Below are positions 1 to 6,881 of a DNA stretch of 64,000 nucleotides, one piece after another. The translations under genes and the position numbers were made by a program. Below the pieces are notes generated by a model. The model searched no databases and was not told the origin of the DNA. It saw only the letters and a list, made by a program, of their open reading frames with translations. How positions within the stretch are numbered: position 1 is the stretch's first letter; every line of letters begins with the position of its first letter. The stretch comes from JAEHDI01 sp035455185 (GTDB lineage: Bacteria; Acidobacteriota; Terriglobia; Bryobacterales; Bryobacteraceae): NCBI GenBank assembly GCA_035455185.1, contig DATIFQ010000343.1, positions 1 through 64,000 on the forward strand, written 5' to 3'.

Positions 1-1229
1 ATTTCGATCGGATCAACCCGCTTCACATCGTTCTCTACTATCCCGACGGACTCGAAGCCGTGTCGCCTGGCAAGCTCGATCTCGAGACCTCCTACTATTT
101 TGAGATTGACCCCAACCGCGCCGGCAACGTTTTCTCGCGCAGTGAGTGGGACAACGAACAGGCATCGTGGTTCTCCTTCGTCACGCGTTACTCGAACGCC
201 AACCACACGCATTACGACATGAACTCGTTCCTGTTCACGGCCTTCGGAGAGGCTTTCGCGACGCACGCCAACATCTTTCCATACAGCCACAAGCACCACG
301 GCGTGGATTTCGAGCACAACATCGTCATCGTGGACGAGGGTGGCATGCCGGCCAACGACCGTCAATCCGCCGGCGACGACGGTTCGGTGAAGGGCTTCAT
401 GACCGGCTTGGGCTTGGGCCATTTCGCCGACTATGTGCGTGGCGACGCCCGGCTCTCGTACGCCGACCGTTCGATCCGCACATCGACTCCGGCTTTGCAC
501 GCCAATCGAAGCGTCCTGTTCGCCAAACAAGGACCAAACCCGTACGTCGTGATCACCGATGAAATTCAAAAGGACACGGGCGAACACGATTACCATTGGC
601 AGTGGTACACGGAGGCGAAGGCGATCGCAGGCCAGGGAACCTTCGACGAGCCGTTCGTCATTGAGGGCGAGAACGCCCGGTGCCGCATCGCGTTTCTAGA
701 TCCGGCGGCGCCCTCGCATGACTTCCGCATCGCAAAGGGCGGGAGTGAACGGCGGCCACTCGAACTGGGATTGCTACGGGTCAATCTCCGGGGTGTTCAG
801 GCACGCTATGTGGCGATCGCGGCCGCGCACAGGAAAGATGCTCCGGTTCCGAGAATGTCCCGCGGAGCGGCTGTTGAAGGCAATCCCTCGGCCGCCAGCC
901 TGATCGTGGAGGGCGAAGCGTTTCGCGACGTGATTGTCTGGCAGCCCGAGGAAGCCGGCGGCAGCCGCGGGCGGCCGATCTCGGCCGGCAAGTTGAAAAC
1001 CGACGCGCTGCTCGCGATGGTGCGAACCGACCAGAAAGGGAAGGTGATCGGTTATCTGATGGCAGACGGCGCGTCGCTCGTATTCTCCGGGAAGGCCCTG
1101 GCGCGCGCGGACGCTCCGTTCAGTGTCAGCGCCGACGCCAAGCAGACAGTAACCACGGGCGCCCGCCGCGCGCGTGAGGGACTGCCGCCCCTTCCGGCAC
1201 CGAGGGCCACCCTCGTGAAGCTCCGTTGA
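1..1229 (+). CDS. Heparinase II/III-like protein, C-terminal part (5' end outside window)
   Basis: The frame is open from base 3 with no stop before 1227-1229, so the gene begins upstream of the window. The visible part is about 408 residues. Its His/Asn-rich segment (NHTHYDMN) followed by an extended beta-rich region resembles the C-terminal beta-sandwich of heparinase II/III-type polysaccharide lyases, which cleave uronic-acid-containing polysaccharides by beta-elimination. Another heparinase-like protein lies at 52046-54391 with a comparable HHDHYDVGHF segment. No signal peptide can be judged because the N-terminus is missing. The family call rests on motif resemblance only; another secreted lyase-like beta-sandwich protein is possible. 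Confidence 0.6.
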   Translation, partial: FDRINPLHIVLYYPDGLEAVSPGKLDLETSYYFEIDPNRAGNVFSRSEWDNEQASWFSFVTRYSNANHTHYDMNSFLFTAFGEAFATHANIFPYSHKHHGVDFEHNIVIVDEGGMPANDRQSAGDDGSVKGFMTGLGLGHFADYVRGDARLSYADRSIRTSTPALHANRSVLFAKQGPNPYVVITDEIQKDTGEHDYHWQWYTEAKAIAGQGTFDEPFVIEGENARCRIAFLDPAAPSHDFRIAKGGSERRPLELGLLRVNLRGVQARYVAIAAAHRKDAPVPRMSRGAAVEGNPSAASLIVEGEAFRDVIVWQPEEAGGSRGRPISAGKLKTDALLAMVRTDQKGKVIGYLMADGASLVFSGKALARADAPFSVSADAKQTVTTGARRAREGLPPLPAPRATLVKLR

Positions 1230-1621
1230 GGATGTGACCTCTACTCATTCCGGTCGACGCCGCCCGCCAGGGAGTTCTGCTGAATGTTGGAAGCGGTTCG
1301 ATGGTAGCGCTAAGGGGATTCGGCCCTATTCGCGCCATCGTGGCCATTGCCGGATCATGCCTAGCGCTTGATCTCTAATGTCGTCTTAATACGGCCGTGA
1401 TGGCTGCTGCCGTTGTGTTTCTCTTCCGTGGCAGCGCGTTGGCGGCGCATTTGGGCCTTACGGCGGATGCCCTCACGTCGACCCGCGGCCCCGCTGCCAA
1501 TGGGTCGTTCCCACCAAAAGCGGTGGGTTCCGTGTAACCCGTACGTATTGAACCGCGGGCAGTGTGAACTATCGCGTACCGGCAGGAAGTGCCGGAGAAT
1601 GCTGCTCGCGCTGGGAGGTGT
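1230..1621. other. Intergenic stretch without a recognisable gene
   Basis: This 392-bp gap separates the rightward lyase-like gene from the stop of the leftward S9 peptidase. The only ORF with any protein-like look is a short plus-strand one from about 1399 (begins MAAAVVFLFRG, ends at the TAA near 1537). It has an alanine-rich, signal-like start but no convincing ribosome binding site. It may be the end of a decayed gene. No clear terminator hairpin with a T-run is visible. Confidence 0.5.
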
Positions 1622-3709
1622 TCAACGTCCAGCTGCCTCCGATACCGTCTCTCTTGGGAAGTACTTCCTGTACCACGCGATGCTCCGGTCAATGCCGTCC
1701 ACGATGTGCTTCGGTTCCCGGAGCCCGTGCCCTTCGCGTGGATACCGCACCATCACGGCGTCCACGCCTACATCCTTCAACGCGATATAGAACTGCTCGG
1801 ATTCGGTAATGGGCACATCCGCGTCGTTCTCGCCGTGCAACAACATGACAGGCGTTCGCACCTGCGCCACATGCTTCAGCGCGGAGCGTTCCCACAGCAC
1901 GTCCATCAGGTTGCCCTGGTGGACCTTGGCACCGAATTCCATCTCCTCGTACATGTTGTAGTAGGTCGTGTAGTTGTAGCTGACGAGGTTGATGATCGGC
2001 GCCAACGGGATGGCGGCTTTGAAAATGTTGGTTTGCGTCACCAGCCACGCTGTCAACTGGCCTCCGTAGCTCCCGCCTTCGATACCCATCCGGTCGCGGT
2101 CCAGCCAGAAGTAACGGCGGGTGGCCGCATTAACTCCGTAGAGCACGTCCTGTGCCTCATTGCCGTTCTGATCGCCGAACACACCGTCCGCAAACTTCTG
2201 GCCGTATCCCGTGGAGCCCCTGTAATTCACCATCAGCGTGGCCCAGCCCTGTGCGGCGTAGACCTGGTTGTGAAAGTTGAAGCCGGGGCCTTGCTGTCCG
2301 TGCGGGCCTCCGTGGATGACCACGATCAACGGATGGCGGGACGTCCCCGTCATGCCGAGAGGCTTGGTGAGGAACCCTTCCACCTCGAATTTGAAGTCGT
2401 TGCTGACGAACGTGAAGCGCTCCACCGGGGCGATCTCCTTGCCGCGCAGCACATCGGCATTCAGGTCAGTCAGTTGCTTAGTGACATCACCCTTCCTGAG
2501 GAAAAGTTCCACCTCGTCGTGAGAGCTGGTGAAGGCGTAGGAAAGCAGGCCGCCCGCCGTCAGGGACCATGACCTTACGGCCCCGCGCTCCGCAATCACT
2601 CTCTCCGCCGGTCCCCCAGCGGCTGGGATGCGACACAGCAATACGCTGCCTCGTTCCTGCACGGTGAAATACACGAATTCTCCATCCGGTGTCCACTCCG
2701 GCGGACCCTGGCGGTTGTCCACCACGGTGCCCACTTCGCGCCGTCCGCTTCCATCGGAGTTCATCACCCAGACGTGCGTGTCCTCCATCGTGGTTTCCAG
2801 GTCGGTCAGTCCGCGCCGTGTTCCCAGAAATGCGATCTGCTTGCCATCCGGTGACCAGCGCGGCACATACTCGGCGCTCTCGGTCGCGGTGATGCGCCGG
2901 ATCGTTCCACCGGCGGCCTTCACTGCAAACACGTCGGAGTTGAAGAACAGATCCTCGTCGGGCGAGGGATTGGAGACGAACAGAATCTCGCGGCCGTCAG
3001 GCGACCAGTCAATGGAGTGCTCGTAGTGGTTCCCTGTCGTGAGTTGCCGCACCTTCCCCGATTCCAGATCAACGATGAAGATGTGGGACCGACGGTTGTC
3101 GTTGAAGTGCGTCAGCCCTTCCGTGTAATCCGGCTTGTACAGGTACCTTGTGATCACCACTGGATCGCCGGATGCCTCGGCCGTTTCGGGCCCGGGCAAA
3201 GTGGAAACAAACGCGATCTGCTTGCCATCCGGCGCCCAGGCAAGGCGGTGGCCTGGCTCCTGCATGGGAGAATTCGTCCACTCGAGCGGGGCAATCCATC
3301 GTGCCCCAGACCCATCGGGACGGCAGAGAATGAGACCCGCCTTTTCACCAAGCTTGCCAGAATACGCCAGCCACCGGCCGTCCCGCGACCACTCGACCAT
3401 CGACGATTCGTCTTTTCCCTTGGCAAGGACCACCGTCTGGCCGCCGTTGAGCGGCATCACCTGCACCTGCTCGTACGGCCTTCCTCCGCCGTCGCGGTGG
3501 CTCACGGTGTAGGCGACGTACGCTCCGTCCGGTGACAAACGAATCTCCCCGACGGATCGCAGCCGGTACAGGTCCGCGCTGGTCAGGCCTGCCGCCAGCG
3601 CCGCGTGTACCGTCGGGCCGAGACACAGTCCAAGAGTCAGGAGAGCGAGTAGATGCTTTATGGCGAGAGAATCTCCGGCAGAATGGCTCGTCGATTCGAG
3701 GATTGCCAT
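1622..3709 (-). CDS. S9 family prolyl oligopeptidase (acylaminoacyl-peptidase-like)
   Basis: A secreted serine peptidase of the S9 family that would trim short peptides in the periplasm. With the ATG at 3709 it is 695 residues. The N-terminal half carries PD40/WD40-like beta-propeller repeats (LSPDG, WSPDGR, WSPDGKQIAF). The C-terminal alpha/beta-hydrolase domain has the nucleophile in GGSYGG (about Ser547), Asp in GENDAD (about 629) and His in EGHG (about 661). The hydrophobic signal segment (HLLALLTLGLCLG) starts 16 codons after that ATG and is preceded by Ile-Lys where Met-Lys would be expected, so the natural start may be an ATA at 3661. The gene is monocistronic and divergent from the small ORF at 3969. 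Confidence 0.88.
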   Translation of the reverse strand: MAILESTSHSAGDSLAIKHLLALLTLGLCLGPTVHAALAAGLTSADLYRLRSVGEIRLSPDGAYVAYTVSHRDGGGRPYEQVQVMPLNGGQTVVLAKGKDESSMVEWSRDGRWLAYSGKLGEKAGLILCRPDGSGARWIAPLEWTNSPMQEPGHRLAWAPDGKQIAFVSTLPGPETAEASGDPVVITRYLYKPDYTEGLTHFNDNRRSHIFIVDLESGKVRQLTTGNHYEHSIDWSPDGREILFVSNPSPDEDLFFNSDVFAVKAAGGTIRRITATESAEYVPRWSPDGKQIAFLGTRRGLTDLETTMEDTHVWVMNSDGSGRREVGTVVDNRQGPPEWTPDGEFVYFTVQERGSVLLCRIPAAGGPAERVIAERGAVRSWSLTAGGLLSYAFTSSHDEVELFLRKGDVTKQLTDLNADVLRGKEIAPVERFTFVSNDFKFEVEGFLTKPLGMTGTSRHPLIVVIHGGPHGQQGPGFNFHNQVYAAQGWATLMVNYRGSTGYGQKFADGVFGDQNGNEAQDVLYGVNAATRRYFWLDRDRMGIEGGSYGGQLTAWLVTQTNIFKAAIPLAPIINLVSYNYTTYYNMYEEMEFGAKVHQGNLMDVLWERSALKHVAQVRTPVMLLHGENDADVPITESEQFYIALKDVGVDAVMVRYPREGHGLREPKHIVDGIDRSIAWYRKYFPRETVSEAAGR

Positions 3710-3968
3710 TTTGGAAGATTGGCGCACTCCGTACCGCATCGTTTCAGGGCTCCTGGATGGGAGTAAGCGCATGAAAGCGATTGTACGCAAGAACACCGGG
3801 CGCTCGGACGGCCTGGTTGATATAGAGGCCGCCCTGCGGGCGCTCTCGGAATGAAGAATTTCGAGAAGAACAGCGTACCAGCGGAGGCAGTTTGGCGTAC
3901 AATACTGCCATCCGGGAAGGCAAAGAATCCCAGTCCGTACACGGTACAGCACCTTATGTGGAGGGAAG

Positions 3969-4349
3969 GTGACGGAAATCGAAGCGATACGCAACATGGT
4001 TCCATATGGCGAGCGCCCGCTGTTCGATAAGCTGGTGGAGGAGTTGCCGCTCGTCCTGCATGACAAGAAGAACCACTCTCCGGGAGTACAGGCCGCGTGG
4101 GTGGCAAGGGCCGTAGTGCTGGCTCTGCCGATGGACTGTAGCAGACGTACGGACGAGAACTGCTGCGGGGGCTGCCTCTACTGGCGTAAGAGCTCGTCTG
4201 CCGGGGCGTTCGGTCTCTGTGACCGTATCAGCTTTGGCGGGCACGTACACGGCGACGTGTTAGCCTGCCCGGTAGACACCAGAGACGACCCGGCCTCGCT
4301 ACGCACCTTGCCAATCTTCGGGTGTGTGATGTTCAAGGTCCGGTCCTGA
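3969..4349 (+). CDS. Small cysteine-rich protein of unknown function
   Basis: A 126-residue protein starting at GTG 3969 directly behind a purine-rich GGAGGGAAG, a good though closely spaced ribosome binding site. Residues 1-55 look helical. The C-terminal half holds seven cysteines (57, 65, 66, 69, 84, 100, 119), with the core pattern C66-x2-C69-x14-C84-x15-C100 around a YWR motif. Such a four-cysteine core is seen in small zinc- or Fe-S-binding proteins, but I do not recognise the family. Downstream it meets the leftward RNA units head-on, and the first terminator hairpin (4422-4453) could serve both strands. Confidence 0.6.
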   Translation: MTEIEAIRNMVPYGERPLFDKLVEELPLVLHDKKNHSPGVQAAWVARAVVLALPMDCSRRTDENCCGGCLYWRKSSSAGAFGLCDRISFGGHVHGDVLACPVDTRDDPASLRTLPIFGCVMFKVRS

Positions 4350-4421
4350 CACGTCACGAGGCGAAAATACGATTACTGATTCCATCGGGGGATGCGGCAA
4401 TCACAACGGCGGCTGAGCACG

Positions 4422-4453
4422 AAAAAGGCCCAGTGAATCGGAGGGACTCACTG
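4422..4453 (-). terminator. Intrinsic terminator of RNA unit A
   Basis: Minus-strand CAGTGA pairs with TCACTG across an 11-nt loop, followed by GGGCC and TTTTT. The stem is weaker than in unit B because the base is imperfect. It may also stop rightward transcription from the Cys-rich ORF ending at 4349. Confidence 0.6.
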
Positions 4454-4581
4454 CAAGGCTGAAAAGATAAGAGGCCGTCGGCGCGGAAGGCGATCCGATG
4501 GCCCCTATTGAGGTAGGGCGCTTCCCGAAGGGACAGAGCTGCTTGTCTGTGACACGCCCTACCCACGCCAGTGTTCAGGCA
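4422..4581 (-). ncRNA. Putative small RNA, unit A of a tandem pair
   Basis: A leftward unit bounded by a promoter (-35 TTGAAA at 4611-4616, 17-bp spacer, -10 TATTAT at 4588-4593) and a terminator-like hairpin followed by T5 (4422-4453), giving a transcript of roughly 160 nt. It lacks a plausible ORF. It folds into a 9-bp stem (4512-4520 with 4555-4563), capped by an inner ACAGA/TCTGT stem. It shares with unit B the elements TGGGTAGGG and GGCCATCGGA at nearly the same spacings, plus the terminator sequence. The RNA family is not recognised. Confidence 0.6.
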
Positions 4582-4587
4582 TCAGAG

Positions 4588-4616
4588 ATAATACGCGCCT
4601 AAAGTCCGTTTTTCAA
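4588..4616 (-). promoter_or_regulatory. sigma70-type promoter of RNA unit A
   Basis: On the minus strand, TTGAAA (4616-4611) is followed after exactly 17 bp by TATTAT (4593-4588). The expected transcription start is near 4581. The same arrangement occurs at unit B. Confidence 0.6.
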
Positions 4617-4700
4617 GCACTTTTTCGAACACTGAGGGGCGGCCTCGGTCGATCCGTTTGCGGGGGGGTGAGCAGACTTGGGGAGAGGCTGACAGGCACG

Positions 4701-4734
4701 AAAAAGGCCAGTGAATCGGAGAAGTTCACTGGCC
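4701..4734 (-). terminator. Intrinsic terminator of RNA unit B
   Basis: A perfect 10-bp stem (GGCCAGTGAA with TTCACTGGCC), a 9-nt loop, then TTTTT on the minus strand. A textbook rho-independent terminator. Confidence 0.85.
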
Positions 4735-4864
4735 CGCTCGCAATCATAATCTTCGGCTACCGGGCTAGGGTCCGATGGCCTCGTGAGGGCAAGGCGTAGG
4801 AATTACCGGACCGGTTTGGTCTCTGTATGATCCACCCTACCCATGATGCGCCAAAATTCGCGCA
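4701..4864 (-). ncRNA. Putative small RNA, unit B of a tandem pair
   Basis: A second leftward unit with promoter TTGACA (4894-4899), 17-bp spacer, CAATAT (4871-4876), and a strong terminator at 4701-4734, predicting a transcript of about 164 nt. Its GGGTAGGGT (about 4834-4842) can pair with ACCCTAGCCC (about 4762-4771) in a 9-bp stem with one bulge. Conserved blocks shared with unit A are TGGGTAGGG, GGCCATCGGA and the terminator loop CTCCGATTCACTG. Distance from terminator to GGCCATCGGA is 37 versus 41 nt, and from there to the GGGTAGGG block 55 versus 54 nt. No coding potential is apparent. Confidence 0.62.
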
Positions 4865-4870
4865 CCACGG

Positions 4871-4899
4871 ATATTGCCCTCCTTGAGTCCGATTGTCAA
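4871..4899 (-). promoter_or_regulatory. sigma70-type promoter of RNA unit B
   Basis: Consensus -35 TTGACA (minus strand 4899-4894), a 17-bp spacer, then CAATAT (4876-4871) as -10. Start expected near 4864. Confidence 0.62.
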
Positions 4900-5024
4900 G
4901 TACTTTCTCAGAAGTGAGAGCAACTTTCTCCGGGGGTGCGGCCGACGTGGAAAGAGAACGGGACCACCGGCACGATGAGGATGAATGATTCCACGCTCAC
5001 CGCACCCGAAGCCCCACACCGGGT

Positions 5025-5046
5025 TAGCGCTAACGGGATTCGAACC
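5025..5046 (-). repeat. 22-bp copy of the tRNA-Glu 3' end (att-like)
   Basis: This 22-bp stretch is identical and in the same orientation to 6749-6770, which is the T-arm and 3' acceptor part of the tRNA-Glu gene. Identity stops abruptly at 5047. The rest of a tRNA is absent here. The two copies bracket about 1.7 kb. Duplicated tRNA 3' ends are typical scars of site-specific integration, but no integrase gene is visible. Confidence 0.65.
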
Positions 5047-5191
5047 TGATCCACCCTCGCCTTGCATGTTCGCACCGCATCTAACGTGTTGTATTTGCGT
5101 ACGGCTGGTACGGACTTTCAGCGCGCTAACCCAATCGCAGAGACCAGAGACCATAGAAGGCGCAGCCGAGCCCTGTGGTTCGTCTGGCTAG

Positions 5192-5558
5192 TCGGAAAAA
5201 CGCCGCCGAGGATCGCGGAACAGCCCCTGGGCGCCGGGTCTGGGAGGCGGCGCGATGGCGCAGTCCGGTATGATGAAGGGCATGGCAGAAGTGGCTGAGG
5301 AGGCCGCGAAACTCGACGGCGCGCCGGTGTTGCAGATCACCCGCATGGGCTCGTCGGCGCAAGCGATATCCGATTTCAGCACCGCCCGAGGAGGCTCTGC
5401 CCCAGCAGGCGCAGGGCGGCCCGGCGGCGGGTCTCCTGATGGAGACCACGACCAAGCTGTCCGGATTTTCCTCCGCGCCGACCGACCAGTCCAGGTTCGA
5501 GGTCCAGGCCGGTTTCAAGCAGGTCGAGGCCGAGATGCTGAAGGAGACCCGGAGGTAA
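5192..5558 (+). pseudogene. Decayed C-terminal fragment of an unknown secreted-type protein
   Basis: One frame reads MMKGMAEVAEEAAKLDG then VLQITRMGSS (from 5255, open from 5192). The continuing protein-like sequence (PPEEALPQQ, METTTKLSGFSS, VEAEMLKETRR, stop 5556-5558) lies in another frame. A frameshift between about 5360 and 5390 is therefore likely. There is no proper N-terminus, so this is the 3' part of a longer gene, truncated near the tRNA-like junction. Its stop overlaps the ribosome binding site of the next gene, suggesting the two were once an operon. Confidence 0.55.
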
Positions 5559-5565
5559 CCGCGCA

Positions 5566-6588
5566 ATGACCAGGCGTGGCGCTCTGATCCTCGTGGGCAT
5601 CGCCCTGCTGGCTGTCGCCGCCCCGCGCCGGCGGCCGGCGATGCCGAAAATCACGCAACCCGTGCTCTTCGGCACGCCGGAGGCCGACCGCATCCTGGCC
5701 GCCCTCCAGGTGTTTCCCCCGGACAATCCGTGGAACCAGGATATTTCCACCCTGCCGGTCCACGCGGATTCAGCTCGAATCATCGCCTCCATCGGCGCCG
5801 GGAAGACCCTCGGCTACAACCTGGATATGAACTTCGTGATCGTGCCGCCGAACCAGAAGCGGATTCCGGTGAAGATGCTGCAATACCCGGCCGAGTCCGA
5901 CCCCGGACCCTTCCCTGTGCCCGACAACGGCCCCATAGAAAACTGGCCCTTGGCCGTGAATGAGGACATCAAGGCCGTTGCGCGTCCCGGCCAGACGCTA
6001 GACGACATTCAGCGCCACGGCCGGGGCGACCGGCATATGCTGGTTGTCGACCCGGGCAACGGAAAGCTCCACGAATTCTACGCGGCGCGAAAGACCGACG
6101 CGGGTTGGGAGGCGTCCAATGTCGCCACCTTCGACCTGCGAACGGGCGCTTTGCGGCCCGAAGGCTGGACTTCTTCCGATGCGGCGGGACTGCCGGTCTT
6201 TCCTGCCACCGTGCGCTACGACGAGTGCGAGCGCGGCCTGGTGGAGCACGCCATGCGCGTGACCGTTCGCAGGAGCCGGCGCGCCTACGTTCTTCCGGCG
6301 ACGCACTTCGCTAGCCGGCTTACCGACCCGGATCTGCCCCGCATGGGGGAGAGGCTCCGGCTGCGCCGCGATTTCGATACTTCCGGATTTCCGCCCCACG
6401 CCCGGGCGATCCTCGAGGGGTTGAAGAGATACGGAATGTTCGTGGCCGACAACGGGCAGGACTGGCTGATGTCCATCTCGCCCGATGCGCGCCTGAAGGG
6501 GCTCGAAACTCTGAAGCGGGTCAAAGGTTCCGACTTCGAGGTGGTCGAGACCGGCGCCCACTCCGGCAGTGAGCGGCCAGCCAAGTAG
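5566..6588 (+). CDS. Secreted protein of unknown function
   Basis: A 340-residue protein starting at ATG 5566 behind GGAGG (5551-5555). Residues 1-20 form a signal peptide (RRGALILVGIALLAVAA). The mature part contains a recurring type of motif, FPPDNPWNQDIS (about residues 49-60), then HADSARIIASIG, and later DRHMLVVD and DGWLMS-like segments. I believe similar proteins occur in soil bacteria without assigned function, but I cannot name the family. No catalytic triad or metal site is evident. It lies inside the 1.7-kb segment bracketed by the 22-bp tRNA-derived repeats. Confidence 0.75.
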   Translation: MTRRGALILVGIALLAVAAPRRRPAMPKITQPVLFGTPEADRILAALQVFPPDNPWNQDISTLPVHADSARIIASIGAGKTLGYNLDMNFVIVPPNQKRIPVKMLQYPAESDPGPFPVPDNGPIENWPLAVNEDIKAVARPGQTLDDIQRHGRGDRHMLVVDPGNGKLHEFYAARKTDAGWEASNVATFDLRTGALRPEGWTSSDAAGLPVFPATVRYDECERGLVEHAMRVTVRRSRRAYVLPATHFASRLTDPDLPRMGERLRLRRDFDTSGFPPHARAILEGLKRYGMFVADNGQDWLMSISPDARLKGLETLKRVKGSDFEVVETGAHSGSERPAK

Positions 6589-6745
6589 GCTGAGCGCGGG
6601 GGCGCGGTTGAGACATTGGCGAGTTCCCGCCTACTCGCGGTGAGGAGAACGTACCAGGCTTCTTCCGGGAACCGGAAACGTATCCCGTCGCCAGTGCGCT
6701 CGAACTGCGTTTCACCCAAAGTGATTGAGGAGTAATGCAGGAAGG

Positions 6746-6820
6746 TGGTAGCGCTAACGGGATTCGAACCCGTATTTGAGCCTTGAGAGGGCTCCGTCCT
6801 AACCCTTAGACGATAGCGCC
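6746..6820 (-). tRNA. tRNA-Glu (anticodon CTC)
   Basis: 75 nt on the minus strand, with a 7-bp acceptor stem (GGCGCTA with TAGCGCT, first pair G-U), a D-arm typical of tRNA-Glu (GTCTAAGGGTTAGGAC), anticodon stem GAGCC/GGCTC with loop CTCTCAA (anticodon CTC, reads GAG), a T-arm ACGGG-TTCGAAT-CCCGT, and an encoded 3' ACCA. Its 3' part is duplicated at 5025-5046. Confidence 0.95.
6749..6770 (-). repeat. Right copy of the 22-bp att-like repeat (inside tRNA-Glu)
   Basis: Identical to 5025-5046. It covers the T-loop, the 3' T-stem and most of the acceptor stem, the usual crossover segment for tRNA-targeting integrases. Confidence 0.65.
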
Positions 6821-6881
6821 ATTCTTCAATCAGTATACAGCAGCGGCTGCGCGGCGCGTGCTCCGCGGTACAATCGTGCCG

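Noticed and set aside
1589..2572. 327-residue plus-strand ORF
   Set aside because: Antisense to the S9 peptidase; His/Val/Arg-rich shadow composition without motifs.
3660..3854. 64-residue plus-strand ORF between the S9 gene and the Cys-rich ORF
   Set aside because: Overlaps the S9 start region antisense and has no ribosome binding site.
5021..5132. Possible complete tRNA or tmRNA-like gene (closing 9-bp stem and T-loop sequence)
   Set aside because: The T-stem does not pair (only the 3' half is tRNA-like) and no D- or anticodon-arm fits. It is better explained as a tRNA 3'-end duplicate plus an inverted repeat.
5047..5132. Third copy of the small RNA unit
   Set aside because: Only an 11-mer and a possible weak promoter match; conserved blocks and terminator are absent.
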